A DNA stretch of 64,000 nucleotides from Yoonia maritima (GCF_003003285.1 NZ_PVTP01000004.1:186001-250000); one strand, 5' to 3'; numbered from the stretch's first letter, positions 44,363 through 53,944 are shown. The notes: generated by a model not told the origin, from the sequence alone. A program made the numbers and translations.

Positions 44363-45669
44363 GGTTCACCTGCATTCAGACGATCCAAACGCGCGCGAAC
44401 AGATAGCCCGTGCGCCTCTAGGCTTTCGGATTTGGCGAGCCGTTCGGCGGCTGGGCCAATTGCGGCCAACGCTTCTGGGGTCATGCGTGATAGGGTCGTG
44501 CGTTTGATGAAATCCATGACGGATAATCCACTTGAGAAACGAGCAGAACGTGCCGTGGGCAGAACGTGGTTCGGTCCCCCAATGTAGTCACCAATCGCTT
44601 CGGGTGTCCAACCCCCGATAAAGATCGCGCCAGCGTGCGTCACCTGATCGGCCAATTTTTCAGCATCTGCTGTACATAGCTCTAGGTGTTCGGGCGCGAT
44701 GCGATCAGACAGGGCGACGGCTTCGTCCATGTTCGCCACAGTAATGACCGCACCAAAATCACGCCAGCTGGCACCCGCAATTTCGCGACGTTCCAGCGTT
44801 TCTAGCCGCTTTTCAACTGCAGCTACCACGGCCTGACCGAAATCAGCGTCGTCTGCAATCAACAGCGATTGTGCGCTTTCGTCGTGCTCTGCTTGGCTTA
44901 GTAGGTCGAGCGCGATCCAGTCGGGATCGTTGTCTTTATCAGCGATCACCAAGATTTCCGAAGGGCCAGCGATCATGTCGATGCCGACCTTACCAAAGAC
45001 CCGGCGCTTGGCGGCTGCAACAAATGCGTTGCCGGGCCCCGTGATTTTATCAACAGGCGCGATTGTATCGGTGCCATAGGCCAATGCAGCCACGGCCTGC
45101 GCTCCGCCAATGCGATAGATTTCGTCAACGCCAGCGATCTTTGCAGCCATCAGAACTAGGGGGTTGGTTACACCGTCCGGTGTTGGCACGACGATAGCCA
45201 AACGGCCGACGCCTGCAACTTTTGCCGGGATCGCGTTCATCAAGACAGATGACGGGTAAGATGCCAAACCGCCCGGCACATATAGCCCTGCAGCTGACAC
45301 GGGGGTCCAGCGCCAACCCAAGGTCGCGCCCGTGCCGTCTGTCCACATATCGTCTGCGGGCATTTGCCGGGCGTGGTACGCGCGAATCCGTTCTGCGGCC
45401 AATTCCAACGCTTCGCGATCTGCGTCACTGACCTTTGCGCATTCTGCTTCGATCTCGGCCGCTGAAAACCGCATAGTTTCAGGCGAAAGTTCTAGGCGGT
45501 CAAATTTGGCCGTCAGTTCCAACACCGCCGCATCGCCACGCGCACGCACGTCAGCGATGATATCTGCCACGATATGATCGACATCTGGGCTGTCTTCGCG
45601 CTTTGCACCCAATAGGGCGATAAAGCGGCTTTCGAAATCGGCATCAGATGTGTTTAGAAACTGTGGCAT
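44359..45669 (-). CDS. hisD: Histidinol dehydrogenase
   Basis: It carries out the last two oxidations of histidine synthesis, histidinol to histidine, with NAD+ and zinc. The 436-residue protein shows DMIAGPSEILVIAD, the zinc-ligand QAEHDE, and APEHLELCT near residue 323 with the catalytic Glu-His. The length is standard. It follows DUF2948 after 61 bp and leads into UPF0262 by overlap. Other his genes are not in the window. Confidence 0.96.
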   Translation of the reverse strand: MPQFLNTSDADFESRFIALLGAKREDSPDVDHIVADIIADVRARGDAAVLELTAKFDRLELSPETMRFSAAEIEAECAKVSDADREALELAAERIRAYHARQMPADDMWTDGTGATLGWRWTPVSAAGLYVPGGLASYPSSVLMNAIPAKVAGVGRLAIVVPTPDGVTNPLVLMAAKIAGVDEIYRIGGAQAVAALAYGTDTIAPVDKITGPGNAFVAAAKRRVFGKVGIDMIAGPSEILVIADKDNDPDWIALDLLSQAEHDESAQSLLIADDADFGQAVVAAVEKRLETLERREIAGASWRDFGAVITVANMDEAVALSDRIAPEHLELCTADAEKLADQVTHAGAIFIGGWTPEAIGDYIGGPNHVLPTARSARFSSGLSVMDFIKRTTLSRMTPEALAAIGPAAERLAKSESLEAHGLSVRARLDRLNAGEP

Positions 45670-45730
45670 AGGGCACTCCTTCAGCGCAGGACATAGCCGC
45701 CCTCGCGACGCGCATCAATGCGCCATTCTA

Positions 45731-46204
45731 TCACTCTGGATGGGTTGGAGCCTTGCCTGATGGGGCGACGTAGGGGCGGGTCACATCGCGCAAGATAACC
45801 TCAAGCGCTTCGACCTCGAACGCGATGGCGCCATCGCCCGCCAGTGTTAGCTCAACGCGACCTGCACCATCTTCACCGGGGGTAAAGCTGATGGACAGCA
45901 GTGAAAACACCATCTCAGGATCGGATTTGTCTACCCCTTGGCTTTGGACGCGCATCACGTCTTCGAAAGCGAGAACAGCTTGGACCCGTTCGTGGCCGTG
46001 ACGCACTGAATTTTCAGCGTCCTCCCAGCGGTAACGGTTCAGCAGCAAGGCAAAGCGACGCGCCTTGCGATCCCAGCGCATTTCAGACGCTGGGAATACG
46101 GCGTCTTGGACCAGTGCTGCGATCACTGTCAGGTCGTCGGCATCCAGTGCTTTGAGGCGCAGCGGGGCCTCTTTGCCATCTTCGAAACGTGCGTCTTCGG
46201 TCAT
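45731..46204 (-). CDS. DUF2948 family protein
   Basis: The 157-residue protein has the DUF2948 pattern: APLRLKALDADDLTVIAALVQDAV, RRFALLLNRYRWED and a C-terminal GAIAFEVEALEVILRDVTRPY. It has no signal peptide or known catalytic motif and its function is unknown. It overlaps the murA stop by one base and sits upstream of hisD, the arrangement usual for this family in alphaproteobacteria. Confidence 0.88.
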   Translation of the reverse strand: MTEDARFEDGKEAPLRLKALDADDLTVIAALVQDAVFPASEMRWDRKARRFALLLNRYRWEDAENSVRHGHERVQAVLAFEDVMRVQSQGVDKSDPEMVFSLLSISFTPGEDGAGRVELTLAGDGAIAFEVEALEVILRDVTRPYVAPSGKAPTHPE

Positions 46205-47469
46205 TATTCAGATACCCGTTCAATTTGTGCGCCAATCGCGCCCAGCTTTTCTTCGACGTGCTCATAGCCGCGATCAAGGTGATAGACGCGACTGACGACA
46301 GTTTCGCCTTCGGAGGCAAGGCCCGCCAGAATCAGTGAAACAGAGGCGCGCAAATCGGTCGCCATAACGCGTGCACCTTTGAGGCGCTCAACACCATGCA
46401 CGGTTGCGGTGCCGCCGTGTACTTCGATGTTTGCGCCCATGCGGATCAGTTCTGGGGCGTGCATAAAGCGGTTTTCAAAGATTTTCTCTTCAAGAACAGA
46501 AGTCCCTTCGGCTGTACACAGCATCGCCATCATCTGCGCCTGAAGGTCAGTTGGGAAGCCGGGGAATACTTCGGTCGTGACATCAACGGCATTCGCACGG
46601 TCGCCACGGCGTTTTACCTTTAGGCCATCGGGGGTTTCCGTCACCTCAACACCAGCGGCGTCCAGTTTTTCAACGAAGGATGTGACCAAATCCATCCGGC
46701 CACCAAGGCATTCCACCTCACCACCTGCAAAGACAGGGGCCAGCATATATGTGCCAAGCTCGATCCGGTCAGTGACCACAGGGTGGGTCGCTGCGCCAAG
46801 GCTGTCGACACCTTGGATGGTGATCGTGCTCGTGCCTTCGCCTTCGATCTGGGCGCCCATGCGACGCAAACAATGCGCAAGGTCAACGATTTCAGGTTCA
46901 CGGGCTGCGTTTTCAATGACCGTGGTGCCTTTGGCCAATGTCGCGGCCATCAATACGTTTTCAGTCGCGCCAACGGATGCAAAGCGAAGCGGAACGCGCG
47001 CACCTTTCAGGCCACCTTTGGCCACTGCATGCAGATAGCCGTCTTTCAATTCAATCTCTGCGCCCATCGCTTCAAGGGCGGTGACGTGAATGTCCATTGG
47101 GCGTGCACCAATCGCACAGCCGCCGGGCAGGGACACAACAGCCTGATGATGACGGGCCAGCAGGGGACCAAGAACAAGGTTCGAGGCGCGCATCTTGCGC
47201 ACGATTTCATAATCGGCAGTCGTCGATGTCATGTCATGCGATGACAGAACCTGCACTTTGCCACCTTGCATGGATGTGACTTCGACACCCAAAGACTGCA
47301 ATAGTGCTGTCATTGTCTTAATGTCCGACAGGCGTGGCGCGTTTGTCAGCGTCAGCGGTTCCTCTGACAGCAAGGTTGCAGGCATCAGTGTCAGCGCCGC
47401 GTTCTTTGCACCCGCAATCTGGATTTTTCCGTTGAGGGGTTTGCCGCCTTTGACAACAATCGAATCCAT
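46204..47469 (-). CDS. murA: UDP-N-acetylglucosamine 1-carboxyvinyltransferase
   Basis: It adds enolpyruvate from PEP to UDP-GlcNAc, the first committed step of peptidoglycan synthesis. The 421-residue protein has the substrate Lys-Asn in AGAKNAAL and the active-site loop [12 protein letters not shown] with Cys near 118, the residue that makes MurA fosfomycin-sensitive. [11 protein letters not shown] is also canonical. A 49-residue basic protein gene lies 6 bp upstream. Confidence 0.96.
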   Translation of the reverse strand: MDSIVVKGGKPLNGKIQIAGAKNAALTLMPATLLSEEPLTLTNAPRLSDIKTMTALLQSLGVEVTSMQGGKVQVLSSHDMTSTTADYEIVRKMRASNLVLGPLLARHHQAVVSLPGGCAIGARPMDIHVTALEAMGAEIELKDGYLHAVAKGGLKGARVPLRFASVGATENVLMAATLAKGTTVIENAAREPEIVDLAHCLRRMGAQIEGEGTSTITIQGVDSLGAATHPVVTDRIELGTYMLAPVFAGGEVECLGGRMDLVTSFVEKLDAAGVEVTETPDGLKVKRRGDRANAVDVTTEVFPGFPTDLQAQMMAMLCTAEGTSVLEEKIFENRFMHAPELIRMGANIEVHGGTATVHGVERLKGARVMATDLRASVSLILAGLASEGETVVSRVYHLDRGYEHVEEKLGAIGAQIERVSE

Positions 47470-47475
47470 GCCTGC

Positions 47476-47625
47476 CTACTCTTTCTCTTTTTTATCGCTA
47501 CCCGCAGCGCGAGCACGTGCCTGCGCCTTACGCTTGGCCATATTTGCCTTGAGCGCCGCCTTTAGCCGATCTTCGCGGCTTGTGGCAGTCTTGCCCTTAC
47601 TACTCTTGGTTTGTTTGTCGCTCAT
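47476..47625 (-). CDS. Small basic conserved protein upstream of murA
   Basis: The 49-residue frame starts at ATG 47625 (MSDKQTKSSKGKTATSRED) and is almost entirely Lys, Arg, Ala and Glu, with RLKAALKANMAKRKAQARAR forming a likely amphipathic basic helix. It ends 6 bp before murA. It could bind RNA, DNA or a membrane, but nothing in the sequence decides. The tight spacing to murA makes it likely to be translated. Confidence 0.6.
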   Translation of the reverse strand: MSDKQTKSSKGKTATSREDRLKAALKANMAKRKAQARARAAGSDKKEKE

Positions 47626-47712
47626 GACAGCCCTGTTAGCAATATGTGCAAAAAGCGTCCAGTCAGGGCTTGCACCATCGCGCATTTGCGTCTAATTCCC
47701 CGGCTCACGGAT

Positions 47713-47787
47713 GCTGTGGTAGCTCAGTGGTAGAGCGCGTCATTGGTAATGACGAGGTCGGGAGTTCAATTCTCCCTCGCAGCACCA
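47713..47787 (+). tRNA. tRNA-Thr (anticodon GGT)
   Basis: The acceptor GCTGTGG pairs with TCGCAGC (two G-U pairs), the anticodon stem GTCAT/ATGAC holds the loop TGGTAAT-type with anticodon GGT, and the T-arm GGGAG/CTCCC is intact. CCA is encoded (47785-47787). It lies between the small basic gene and the Slam-like gene. Confidence 0.95.
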
Positions 47788-47810
47788 TCCCTTCAAATAT
47801 TATTTTGACT

Positions 47811-49181
47811 CTAAAATGCTGAGTTCAGCGTGATCCCAACTGAGATGGTGTCGCGGGTGTATCGGCTGACGTTACTGTCCGACAGGCTGCGGTTCAGGCT
47901 GAGGCCGGGGGTGAAGCCAGCGTAAGTTGCGTCAGGAAAGCCAACCTTGATGTTATAAAACAGCGTATCATCGCTGCGCCCACCAGTTACCGGATATAGA
48001 AGGCGGTAATCCGGATAATCGGTGCGCGTATATCCAGCGCCAACAGATAGGGTTACGGGGCCAATTGGGTCTTTCCAGTTGTATCCCCCCTGAACAGTCA
48101 TCGCGTTCGAAGTATAATTCACACTGTCGCCCACGCTATCAGTCGCACTAATTGACACGTGCCAACTATCACCGCTGCTTAGCGCGTGGACATAAGACAT
48201 ACTTAGCGTGTTGCGCTGGACGTCACCGATTGTTTCCTCAAGATAACTAAGCTGCTCTGTTCGCGCGACAAACGCGACCTTTGATCGATCTGCAAGTGGT
48301 GTTTGATAGCTAAGCCCAAAGCGGCCGATGTCGTATTTTTGAAATTCGACGTCTTGGTCGCCGGCTGTGGCTTCGCGGTAATCTGAGACACCCGCCGACG
48401 TATTTATACCGAGGTTTCCATGCGGTAGGGCGCGATCATAGCGCAGGCTAAATTCCGTTGAATTGGTGTCGAACGCGTCGTCGGGGATGTCGATGTCCTC
48501 GGTCAGCCGAACGCGTGCGCCGCTATACTGAAGGCCAACGGTTGATCGACTGTTCTTATTTTCATGAAGGCGGTATTGGGTGCGAAGGCTGAAAGATGCG
48601 CGTATTCCTGAAAGCGCGCGGGCGTCGTCTGACAGCGTACCGGTTGGGTTTCCTGGCGCGGTGAGGGTCGTGCCTTCAGCGCCACCATTGACGTTGTCTG
48701 ACGGAACCACAGAAAACCCAAAATGCGTCGACCACGGGTTGCGCCGTTTAATTATGCGGGCATCTGCGATGGTCTGGGCATATTCTGCGTCGTTTGGGGC
48801 AACGGTTAACGCCCGGCGCAGCCAAAACGTTGAAAGTGTAAACCGTTCTTCTTTGGCAGCGGCCAGCGCGGTCAGCCGTGCGGCTTCGTATTTCTGGGTG
48901 TCTGTCTGGGACAATCGCCAGGCACGGGCGCCAGCGGTACGACCCTCGGTAGGATTTTCGGACTGCGAAGCGGTGGCTGCAATAATAAGCAACGCCGTGC
49001 GATCATTCGGATCTTGGGACAACAATTGACGGGCAATTTCTTGCGCAAGCTGAACATCACCAGAGCGCACCGCGCGAGCAGCGATAGCACGGGCTTGGTC
49101 TATCGGAATGTCGACCGTGGATTGCGCCAAAGCGGATTGCGCCATCAGGCATGTAATGAAGGCTATAACGCGCGCTTGCAT
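47811..49181 (-). CDS. Slam-like (DUF560) outer membrane protein with TPR domain
   Basis: The 456-residue protein starts with a signal peptide (cleavage near ALAQS, residue 20), then a helical repeat region of TPR type (about 25-160), and from about 165 a C-terminal beta-barrel of alternating strands ending in Phe, the usual outer-membrane signal. This is the layout of surface lipoprotein assembly modifier (Slam) proteins. It would sit in the outer membrane and might export or modify a surface lipoprotein. No clear cargo lipoprotein gene is adjacent. The ATG at 49181 is used as start. Confidence 0.75.
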   Translation of the reverse strand: MQARVIAFITCLMAQSALAQSTVDIPIDQARAIAARAVRSGDVQLAQEIARQLLSQDPNDRTALLIIAATASQSENPTEGRTAGARAWRLSQTDTQKYEAARLTALAAAKEERFTLSTFWLRRALTVAPNDAEYAQTIADARIIKRRNPWSTHFGFSVVPSDNVNGGAEGTTLTAPGNPTGTLSDDARALSGIRASFSLRTQYRLHENKNSRSTVGLQYSGARVRLTEDIDIPDDAFDTNSTEFSLRYDRALPHGNLGINTSAGVSDYREATAGDQDVEFQKYDIGRFGLSYQTPLADRSKVAFVARTEQLSYLEETIGDVQRNTLSMSYVHALSSGDSWHVSISATDSVGDSVNYTSNAMTVQGGYNWKDPIGPVTLSVGAGYTRTDYPDYRLLYPVTGGRSDDTLFYNIKVGFPDATYAGFTPGLSLNRSLSDSNVSRYTRDTISVGITLNSAF

Positions 49182-49317
49182 CGGCGATGTCTCCGAAAAG
49201 TCGATTTTGGGGCACACTGCCATAGGTAGATCGGCACAACCAGCAACATCTTGGGTGCCTGCGGCTGGCAGACACTCTATAGTGACCGCAAAGCGAATCT
49301 AGCAGCCGGAGAAAAAT

Positions 49318-50226
49318 ATGCCCATCACCGCCGAACAACAGGCCGAAATCGACGAACTACGTGCAAACGCGAAACCGACCTTGCGGGCCGTGGCCGAAGG
49401 CATGGAGAACCACCTGTACAAAGCGCATGACGTGCTGGATCACGGGTTTATCCGGGTAATCGACTATATGGGCGACGATGCGGCGATCTGTCAGGCGGCA
49501 CGGGTGTCTTACGGTAAGGGCACGAAATCCGTGCAAAACGACGAAGGGCTGATCCGCTATCTGATGCGCCACTGGCATTCGACGCCGTTTGAAATGTGCG
49601 AAATCAAACTGCACGTCAAACTGCCCGTCTTTGTTGCGCGTCAGTGGATCCGTCACCGGACGGCAAACGTTAACGAATACTCCGCGCGTTATTCGATCCT
49701 AGATCGCGAATTCTATATCCCAGAACCCGATAAGCTGGCCGCGCAATCTGTGATCAACAATCAGGGCAGGGGCGAAGCGCTCACCGGCGAAGAAGCCGCA
49801 CGCGTGCTGGAATACCTCAAGGGTGACGCGGCGCGTTGCTATGACCACTATGCAGAAATGATCGACCAAGAAGGGCAGCAGGGGCTGGCCCGTGAATTGG
49901 CGCGGATGAACCTGCCAGCGAACATCTATACGCAGTGGTACTGGAAGGTCGACCTGCACAACCTGTTCCACTTCCTGCGCCTCCGTGCCGATGCACACGC
50001 ACAATACGAAATCCGAGTCTATGCCGACGCGATCTGCAACGTCGTCGCCGACTGGGTGCCCGCCGCCTATTCCGCATTCGAAGACTACCGCATGGGCGGA
50101 GCCAACCTATCCGGTAAGGCGATTGACTGCGTGCGCCGTGTGCTTAAGGGTGAAAAAGTCACGCAGGAAACCTCTGGTATGAGCAAAGGTGAATGGCGGG
50201 AGTTTGAAAGTATTTTGAATGGTTGA
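49318..50226 (+). CDS. thyX: FAD-dependent thymidylate synthase
   Basis: It makes dTMP from dUMP using methylene-tetrahydrofolate, FAD and NADPH. The 302-residue protein carries the ThyX motif [14 protein letters not shown] (about 112-125), where RHRx7S is FAD/dUMP-binding. The C-terminal [17 protein letters not shown] is also canonical. No thyA is seen in the window. It is followed after 41 bp by the HsdR-N gene on the same strand. Confidence 0.96.
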   Translation: MPITAEQQAEIDELRANAKPTLRAVAEGMENHLYKAHDVLDHGFIRVIDYMGDDAAICQAARVSYGKGTKSVQNDEGLIRYLMRHWHSTPFEMCEIKLHVKLPVFVARQWIRHRTANVNEYSARYSILDREFYIPEPDKLAAQSVINNQGRGEALTGEEAARVLEYLKGDAARCYDHYAEMIDQEGQQGLARELARMNLPANIYTQWYWKVDLHNLFHFLRLRADAHAQYEIRVYADAICNVVADWVPAAYSAFEDYRMGGANLSGKAIDCVRRVLKGEKVTQETSGMSKGEWREFESILNG

Positions 50227-50267
50227 TTTCACGTTAGTTGGTCGACCTAAAGTAATAGGAAGCCGAC

Positions 50268-51318
50268 ATGAGCGTTTCAATCGAAGCTATTTCTCAATTA
50301 GCCAATCGAATTCATAATCACGGAGCGACTATCGAAACGGAAGAGGCGGTAAAAACGTCTGTTGTACTGCCTTTTCTGCAAGCCCTTGGCTATGATGTAT
50401 TTAATCCTGCTGAAGTCGTTCCCGAATTCACTGCCGACACAATTGGTAAGAAGGGCGAAAAGGTCGACTATTCTATTCTTCGTGAAGGTGAAGTCTCGAT
50501 ACTAATAGAGTGCAAAAGTCTTAGTACGGTTTTGACAGATAAGCATCTCGCACAGCTTTATCGCTACTTTACGGTTACTAACGCTCGCTTTGCAGTCTTA
50601 ACCAACGGTCACAAATATCAATTTTATACTGATCTAAAGCAACCAAACCGGTTGGACACTCGACCATTTTTTGTCTTTGATATTCTGGACTACAATGAAA
50701 GCTCACTGGATGAACTTTCAAAGTTTTCTAAAGCAGCGTTCGATGTTGATAACATTTTAGCACAAGCTGAGCGTCTAAAGTACGTTGCTGCGATTAAGCC
50801 AGTTTTGTCGCAGCAAATGAGCGAACCAAGTGACGAATTGATAAAGCTGATTGGGAGTGAGGTATATGAAGGCAGACTCAGCCCCTCAGTGAAGGAAATG
50901 CTGACTACTGCAACGAAAGCAGCTTTCAGAGAAATTATACGCGAACGTCTTCGCGCTCGATTGAACACTGCGCTAGAGGAACCCGAAAGTGACGTTGAAA
51001 ATGAAGATGTATCAGTTTCAGGTGATTCAGAGATAGTTACGACCGAAGAAGAAATCGAAGGCTATCTTCTAGTTAAGTCAATTTTGCGGGGAACTGTCGA
51101 CACCACTAGGATCGTAATTCGCGATGCGAAATCTTACTGCGCTGTTTTGCTCGACGATAACAACAGAAAACCAATTGCTAGACTGCATTTTAACAGATCC
51201 CAAAAGTATGTTGGGTTATTCCATGGTGAGAGCGAAGAAAAAAAACGCGATCGCAGATCTTGATGATATTCTAGATTTTGGTGATCAGTTAAAGCTAACT
51301 GTACAGAAGTACGAGTGA
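50268..51318 (+). pseudogene. Type I restriction HsdR-N domain protein, frameshifted at an A8 tract
   Basis: The frame encodes an HsdR N-terminal nuclease-like protein: YDILREGEV-type beta strand, VDYSILREG, ILIECKS (the E-x-K of the PD-(D/E)xK site near residue 84), and QLYRYFTVTNARFAVLTNG. After residue 326 it ends prematurely, but the next frame continues with NAIADLDDILDFGDQLKLTVQKYE, the expected family C-terminus. Removal of one A from the eight-A run at 51238-51245 joins the two. The gene would then span 50268-51318. This could be a mutation, an assembly error, slippage during transcription, or phase variation. Confidence 0.8.
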
Positions 51319-51325
51319 TCGTACC

Positions 51326-51394
51326 GCCCGGCATCGCCGGGCAGCGCCCGGACCTCCCCCATGGGGAGGGCGCTTCGCACCCACCCCGAGGTCC
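51326..51394. repeat. Complex intergenic stem-loop element
   Basis: GCCCGGC/GCCGGGC with an ATC loop (51326-51342) is followed by a nested structure: outer arms GGACCTC (51350-51356) and GAGGTCC (51388-51394), and an inner CCTCCCC/GGGGAGG hairpin with a CAT loop. It lies between the frameshifted gene and the ArsC-like gene. It resembles REP-like intergenic elements or a compact structured RNA; no T-run is present. Confidence 0.5.
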
Positions 51395-51506
51395 GAACGC
51401 TCCCCTAATGATAGCGCGCCAAATTGACTGCAGGCTTCGCCGCTAATGTTGTGCATGACTACTTGCGCGGCTAAGGTCGCCCTGTAACTAAACCGGACCC
51501 AAGCAC

Positions 51507-51830
51507 ATGATCCTTTATGGCCTTCCCACCTGTTCCGACTGCAAAGCCGCGATCAAGGCGCTTGAAGCTGCGGGGCGGGATGTGGATTTTCGTGATGTCC
51601 GGGCCAATCCATTGTCCGAAGCAGAGTGGGCACCGCTCATTACGGAATTCGGCGACAATATCATCGACCGTAAATCGCAGGCTTACCGCAACCTGAATGC
51701 GTGGCTCCGCGAGAGCGAAGCAGATGCGCAGCTAGAGGCCCAACCTGCGCTTATGGCCCGCCCCATCATCACAGATGGAACGCAGTGGACGTTAGGTTGG
51801 GGGAACGACGCCCAGGCGGCGTGGCTCTAA
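51507..51830 (+). CDS. ArsC/Spx family protein (first of two)
   Basis: The 107-residue protein has the thioredoxin-fold ArsC/Spx pattern: YGLPTCSDCKAAIKAL (CxxC in place of the single Cys of classical ArsC), a middle helix, and ALMARPIITDGTQWTLGW, the conserved RPI/V turn. Members of this family include arsenate reductases and Spx-type regulators; which is right cannot be told. A perfect hairpin follows at 51837. A paralogue lies at 52657. Confidence 0.85.
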   Translation: MILYGLPTCSDCKAAIKALEAAGRDVDFRDVRANPLSEAEWAPLITEFGDNIIDRKSQAYRNLNAWLRESEADAQLEAQPALMARPIITDGTQWTLGWGNDAQAAWL

Positions 51831-52141
51831 GGTTGCAGATCGGCAAAGATATGCCGATCTCTGTCTGTTGTTGTGCTGAATTTAGGTCGGATTCACCATG
51901 AAAATAAAGTTTCTGACTGATTCTGTTGGTCAACGACGGTATTTTCACCACCCTTACCCAAAGTATAGGTTGAGCGATTCTTCTGGTTGTGAATGGGTCT
52001 CTTTTACATACCTCAAGGCCGCATGACCTAGCGTCACTTGATGCAACCTATCCGCTTTTCCCCATAAGATATGGGCTGTTTTGCGATATGTATGGTTTTG
52101 TAAATACGTCCCAGCCAACCAACAGAGAGCCAGGTCTAGTG
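51831..52141. other. Intergenic region with hairpin, no gene seen
   Basis: AGATCGGCA/TGCCGATCT (51837-51860, loop AAGATA) is a perfect 9-bp stem 7 bases after the ArsC-like stop, followed by only scattered T, so probably a weak terminator. The remainder up to the small gene at 52142 shows no convincing coding frame or RNA gene. Confidence 0.5.
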
Positions 52142-52303
52142 ATGAGTGAACATATGAATACCCAACCAAATACCGACACTGCACCACGCGACACATTTTC
52201 GCCAATCCGCATGGATTTGGTGGACCGCTTGACCCGCACGTGCGACCGTCTGGCAAACGGCCAGGCCCACATCGAGCGGGCCAAGCTAAAGATTGCAGCT
52301 TAA
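52142..52303 (+). CDS. Small hypothetical protein
   Basis: The 53-residue frame (MSEHMNTQPNTDTAPRDTF to ERAKLKIAA) has a polar N-terminus and a charged helix (LVDRLTRTCDRLANGQAHIERAKLKI). A GTG lies one codon before the ATG, and AGG about 9 bases upstream gives a weak ribosome binding site. The composition is coding-like and the frame ends 5 bases before the stop of the converging cold-shock gene. No function is suggested. Confidence 0.45.
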   Translation: MSEHMNTQPNTDTAPRDTFSPIRMDLVDRLTRTCDRLANGQAHIERAKLKIAA

Positions 52304-52308
52304 CGCGG

Positions 52309-52515
52309 TTAACCCTGCGCTAAGTTCCCGGCCATCTTGCGGCCGTCCCGTCCTTCGATCAAATCGAAGGTAACCTTTTCGTTGTCGGCGAGCCCTGTCA
52401 GGCCTGCTTGTTCGACGGCTGAAATATGGACGAACACGTCCGATCCGCCTTCATCTGGTGCAATAAATCCAAACCCTTTGGTCGTGTTGAACCATTTTAC
52501 AGTGCCGCTTGGCAT
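52309..52515 (-). CDS. Cold-shock protein (CspA family)
   Basis: The 68-residue protein is one cold-shock domain: VKWFNTTKGFGFIAPDEGG with RNP1 (KGFGFI) and DVFVHISAVEQAGL with RNP2 (VFVHI). It binds single-stranded nucleic acid and acts as an RNA chaperone or transcription anti-terminator. CGGAGGA precedes the ATG. It faces the small gene at 52142 convergently. Confidence 0.96.
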   Translation of the reverse strand: MPSGTVKWFNTTKGFGFIAPDEGGSDVFVHISAVEQAGLTGLADNEKVTFDLIEGRDGRKMAGNLAQG

Positions 52516-52656
52516 GAGTATTCCTCCGTTTCGTCGTCTTTACTTGAGTGAGCGCACCCAAGCCTTGTCTCTCTAGAGTTAGGTGTTCTATGCAAAATGC
52601 AAGTGACACTTCGTCTGATTGGCGAAAGGTTGCGAATTGCTCAATCAGGAGGCGTT

Positions 52657-52986
52657 ATGCGTTTTTTCGGTCTAAAATCATGCGATACGTGTCGCAAAGC
52701 ATTAAAAGCACTACAGGCAGCAGGGCATAGCCCAGAGGTGATCGATGTCCGCGCTGATGGCGTATCAGACGCGGATCGCGCCCAGATTATTGCCCAGTTT
52801 GGTGACAAAGCGATCAACCGCGCTTCGACAACATGGCGTGGTTTGTCTGATGAGGAAAAGGCCGGTGATCCTGCTGCGTTATTGGCGGCGCATCCAACAT
52901 TGATGAAGCGCCCCGTGATCGAGGCCGATGGTCAATGGACGATCGGTTGGAAGGCTGACGCACAGGCCGTACACCTTGGCGAATAG
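52657..52986 (+). CDS. ArsC/Spx family protein (second of two)
   Basis: The 109-residue protein is a paralogue of the one at 51507: FFGLKSCDTCRKALKAL with CxxC, and PTLMKRPVIEADGQWTIGWKADAQAVHL. AGGAGG lies 5 bases before ATG 52657. The shared C-terminal GQWT-GW-ADAQA pattern supports duplication with the cold-shock gene between the copies. Function as reductase or regulator is undecided. Confidence 0.85.
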   Translation: MRFFGLKSCDTCRKALKALQAAGHSPEVIDVRADGVSDADRAQIIAQFGDKAINRASTTWRGLSDEEKAGDPAALLAAHPTLMKRPVIEADGQWTIGWKADAQAVHLGE

Positions 52987-53029
52987 CCAACGGGTGTTTA
53001 TGTGACGTCCGAGCAGTAAGGAGACACAG

Positions 53030-53398
53030 ATGCGCAATGCCGCACTCACCCTTGGTCTGATTGCAGGCATCATGGGTATTTTCGTTGGCCTGTTTGGCTA
53101 TGGCTATGCCGAATTGACCGAACGCCATTCGCAAGTGGGCGAGCTGTTAGGCTTTTTCGATAACCCTAGCTTTATCCGCTTCGCGAGCTTCATGGCACCG
53201 TTGCTGGCTATCGCCGGTGGCGCGATGGCCAAGGCGCGCGCCCTTTGGGGTGGTGGGCTAATGATCCTATCCGCGATATGTATCTATGCGGCCTTTGGTT
53301 TTAACGTGGCGACCATGTTCCCAATTGGATTTGCAGGGCTAGGTGGCGTGTTGGCTATCGCAGCTGGCAAACCGGATGAGCCTAAGGCGCATTTTTGA
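53030..53398 (+). CDS. Small membrane protein
   Basis: The 122-residue protein has four predicted membrane segments (LTLGLIAGIMGIFVGLFGYG, FMAPLLAIAGGAMA, LWGGGLMILSAICIYAAFGF, IGFAGLGGVLAIAAG). It resembles DUF4064-type small membrane proteins, but I cannot assign it firmly. AAGGAG precedes the ATG. Its last 17 bases overlap the DoxX gene convergently. Confidence 0.7.
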   Translation: MRNAALTLGLIAGIMGIFVGLFGYGYAELTERHSQVGELLGFFDNPSFIRFASFMAPLLAIAGGAMAKARALWGGGLMILSAICIYAAFGFNVATMFPIGFAGLGGVLAIAAGKPDEPKAHF

Positions 53399-53933
53399 AT
53401 AGCAAGCGGTCGGCGGATAATGCGCCGGCCCCTTTGAACACAAGTGTTGCCAGACAGAGCACCCAAAACGCGCGTTGATCCAAGATAAGCCCATCTGGCA
53501 CGCGATCAAACCAGGCACCCAAAGTTCCTTCATGTGCGATCCCCCCGTGACCGAATAGGTCCGTCAGCGATTGCACAACGACAAACCCGATCATCCCCAG
53601 TGCTGCAAGCCGCGTCAAAAAACCGATGACGATGAGAAGGGGCAAGATGAACTCGGCCAATGTGCCTGCCGTGACAACCGCCCAGTGAAAAAACGATAGC
53701 TGCGACGTATCATAGCCTGCCGCCTCCATCGCGCGGGGGAAAATTTGGACGTATGCGCCTGACGAAGGCGATAAGAAGCCAAATATCCCGTCACCTAATT
53801 TGGTCAGGCCTGAATTCCAGAAATACATCAGCAGAACAGCCGCAAAGACAAATCGCGCAAGCAGGGGAAGGGCCTGATCACCTAAACGGTTCAACTGATC
53901 GACGCTCCGGGTAATGAATGGGGGGAGTTGCAT
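53382..53933 (-). CDS. DoxX family membrane protein of the bufferin operon
   Basis: The 183-residue protein has four membrane segments and the DoxX pattern: LLARFVFAAVLLMYFWNSGLTKLGD and a C-terminal FWVLCLATLVFKGAGALS. It follows the BufC-like gene after 11 bp. DoxX proteins accompany bufferin (copper-binding RiPP) operons, where their role may lie in the membrane handling of the modified peptide or metal. Confidence 0.85.
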   Translation of the reverse strand: MQLPPFITRSVDQLNRLGDQALPLLARFVFAAVLLMYFWNSGLTKLGDGIFGFLSPSSGAYVQIFPRAMEAAGYDTSQLSFFHWAVVTAGTLAEFILPLLIVIGFLTRLAALGMIGFVVVQSLTDLFGHGGIAHEGTLGAWFDRVPDGLILDQRAFWVLCLATLVFKGAGALSADRLLFKNAP

Positions 53934-53944
53934 GTCTGCGCCTT

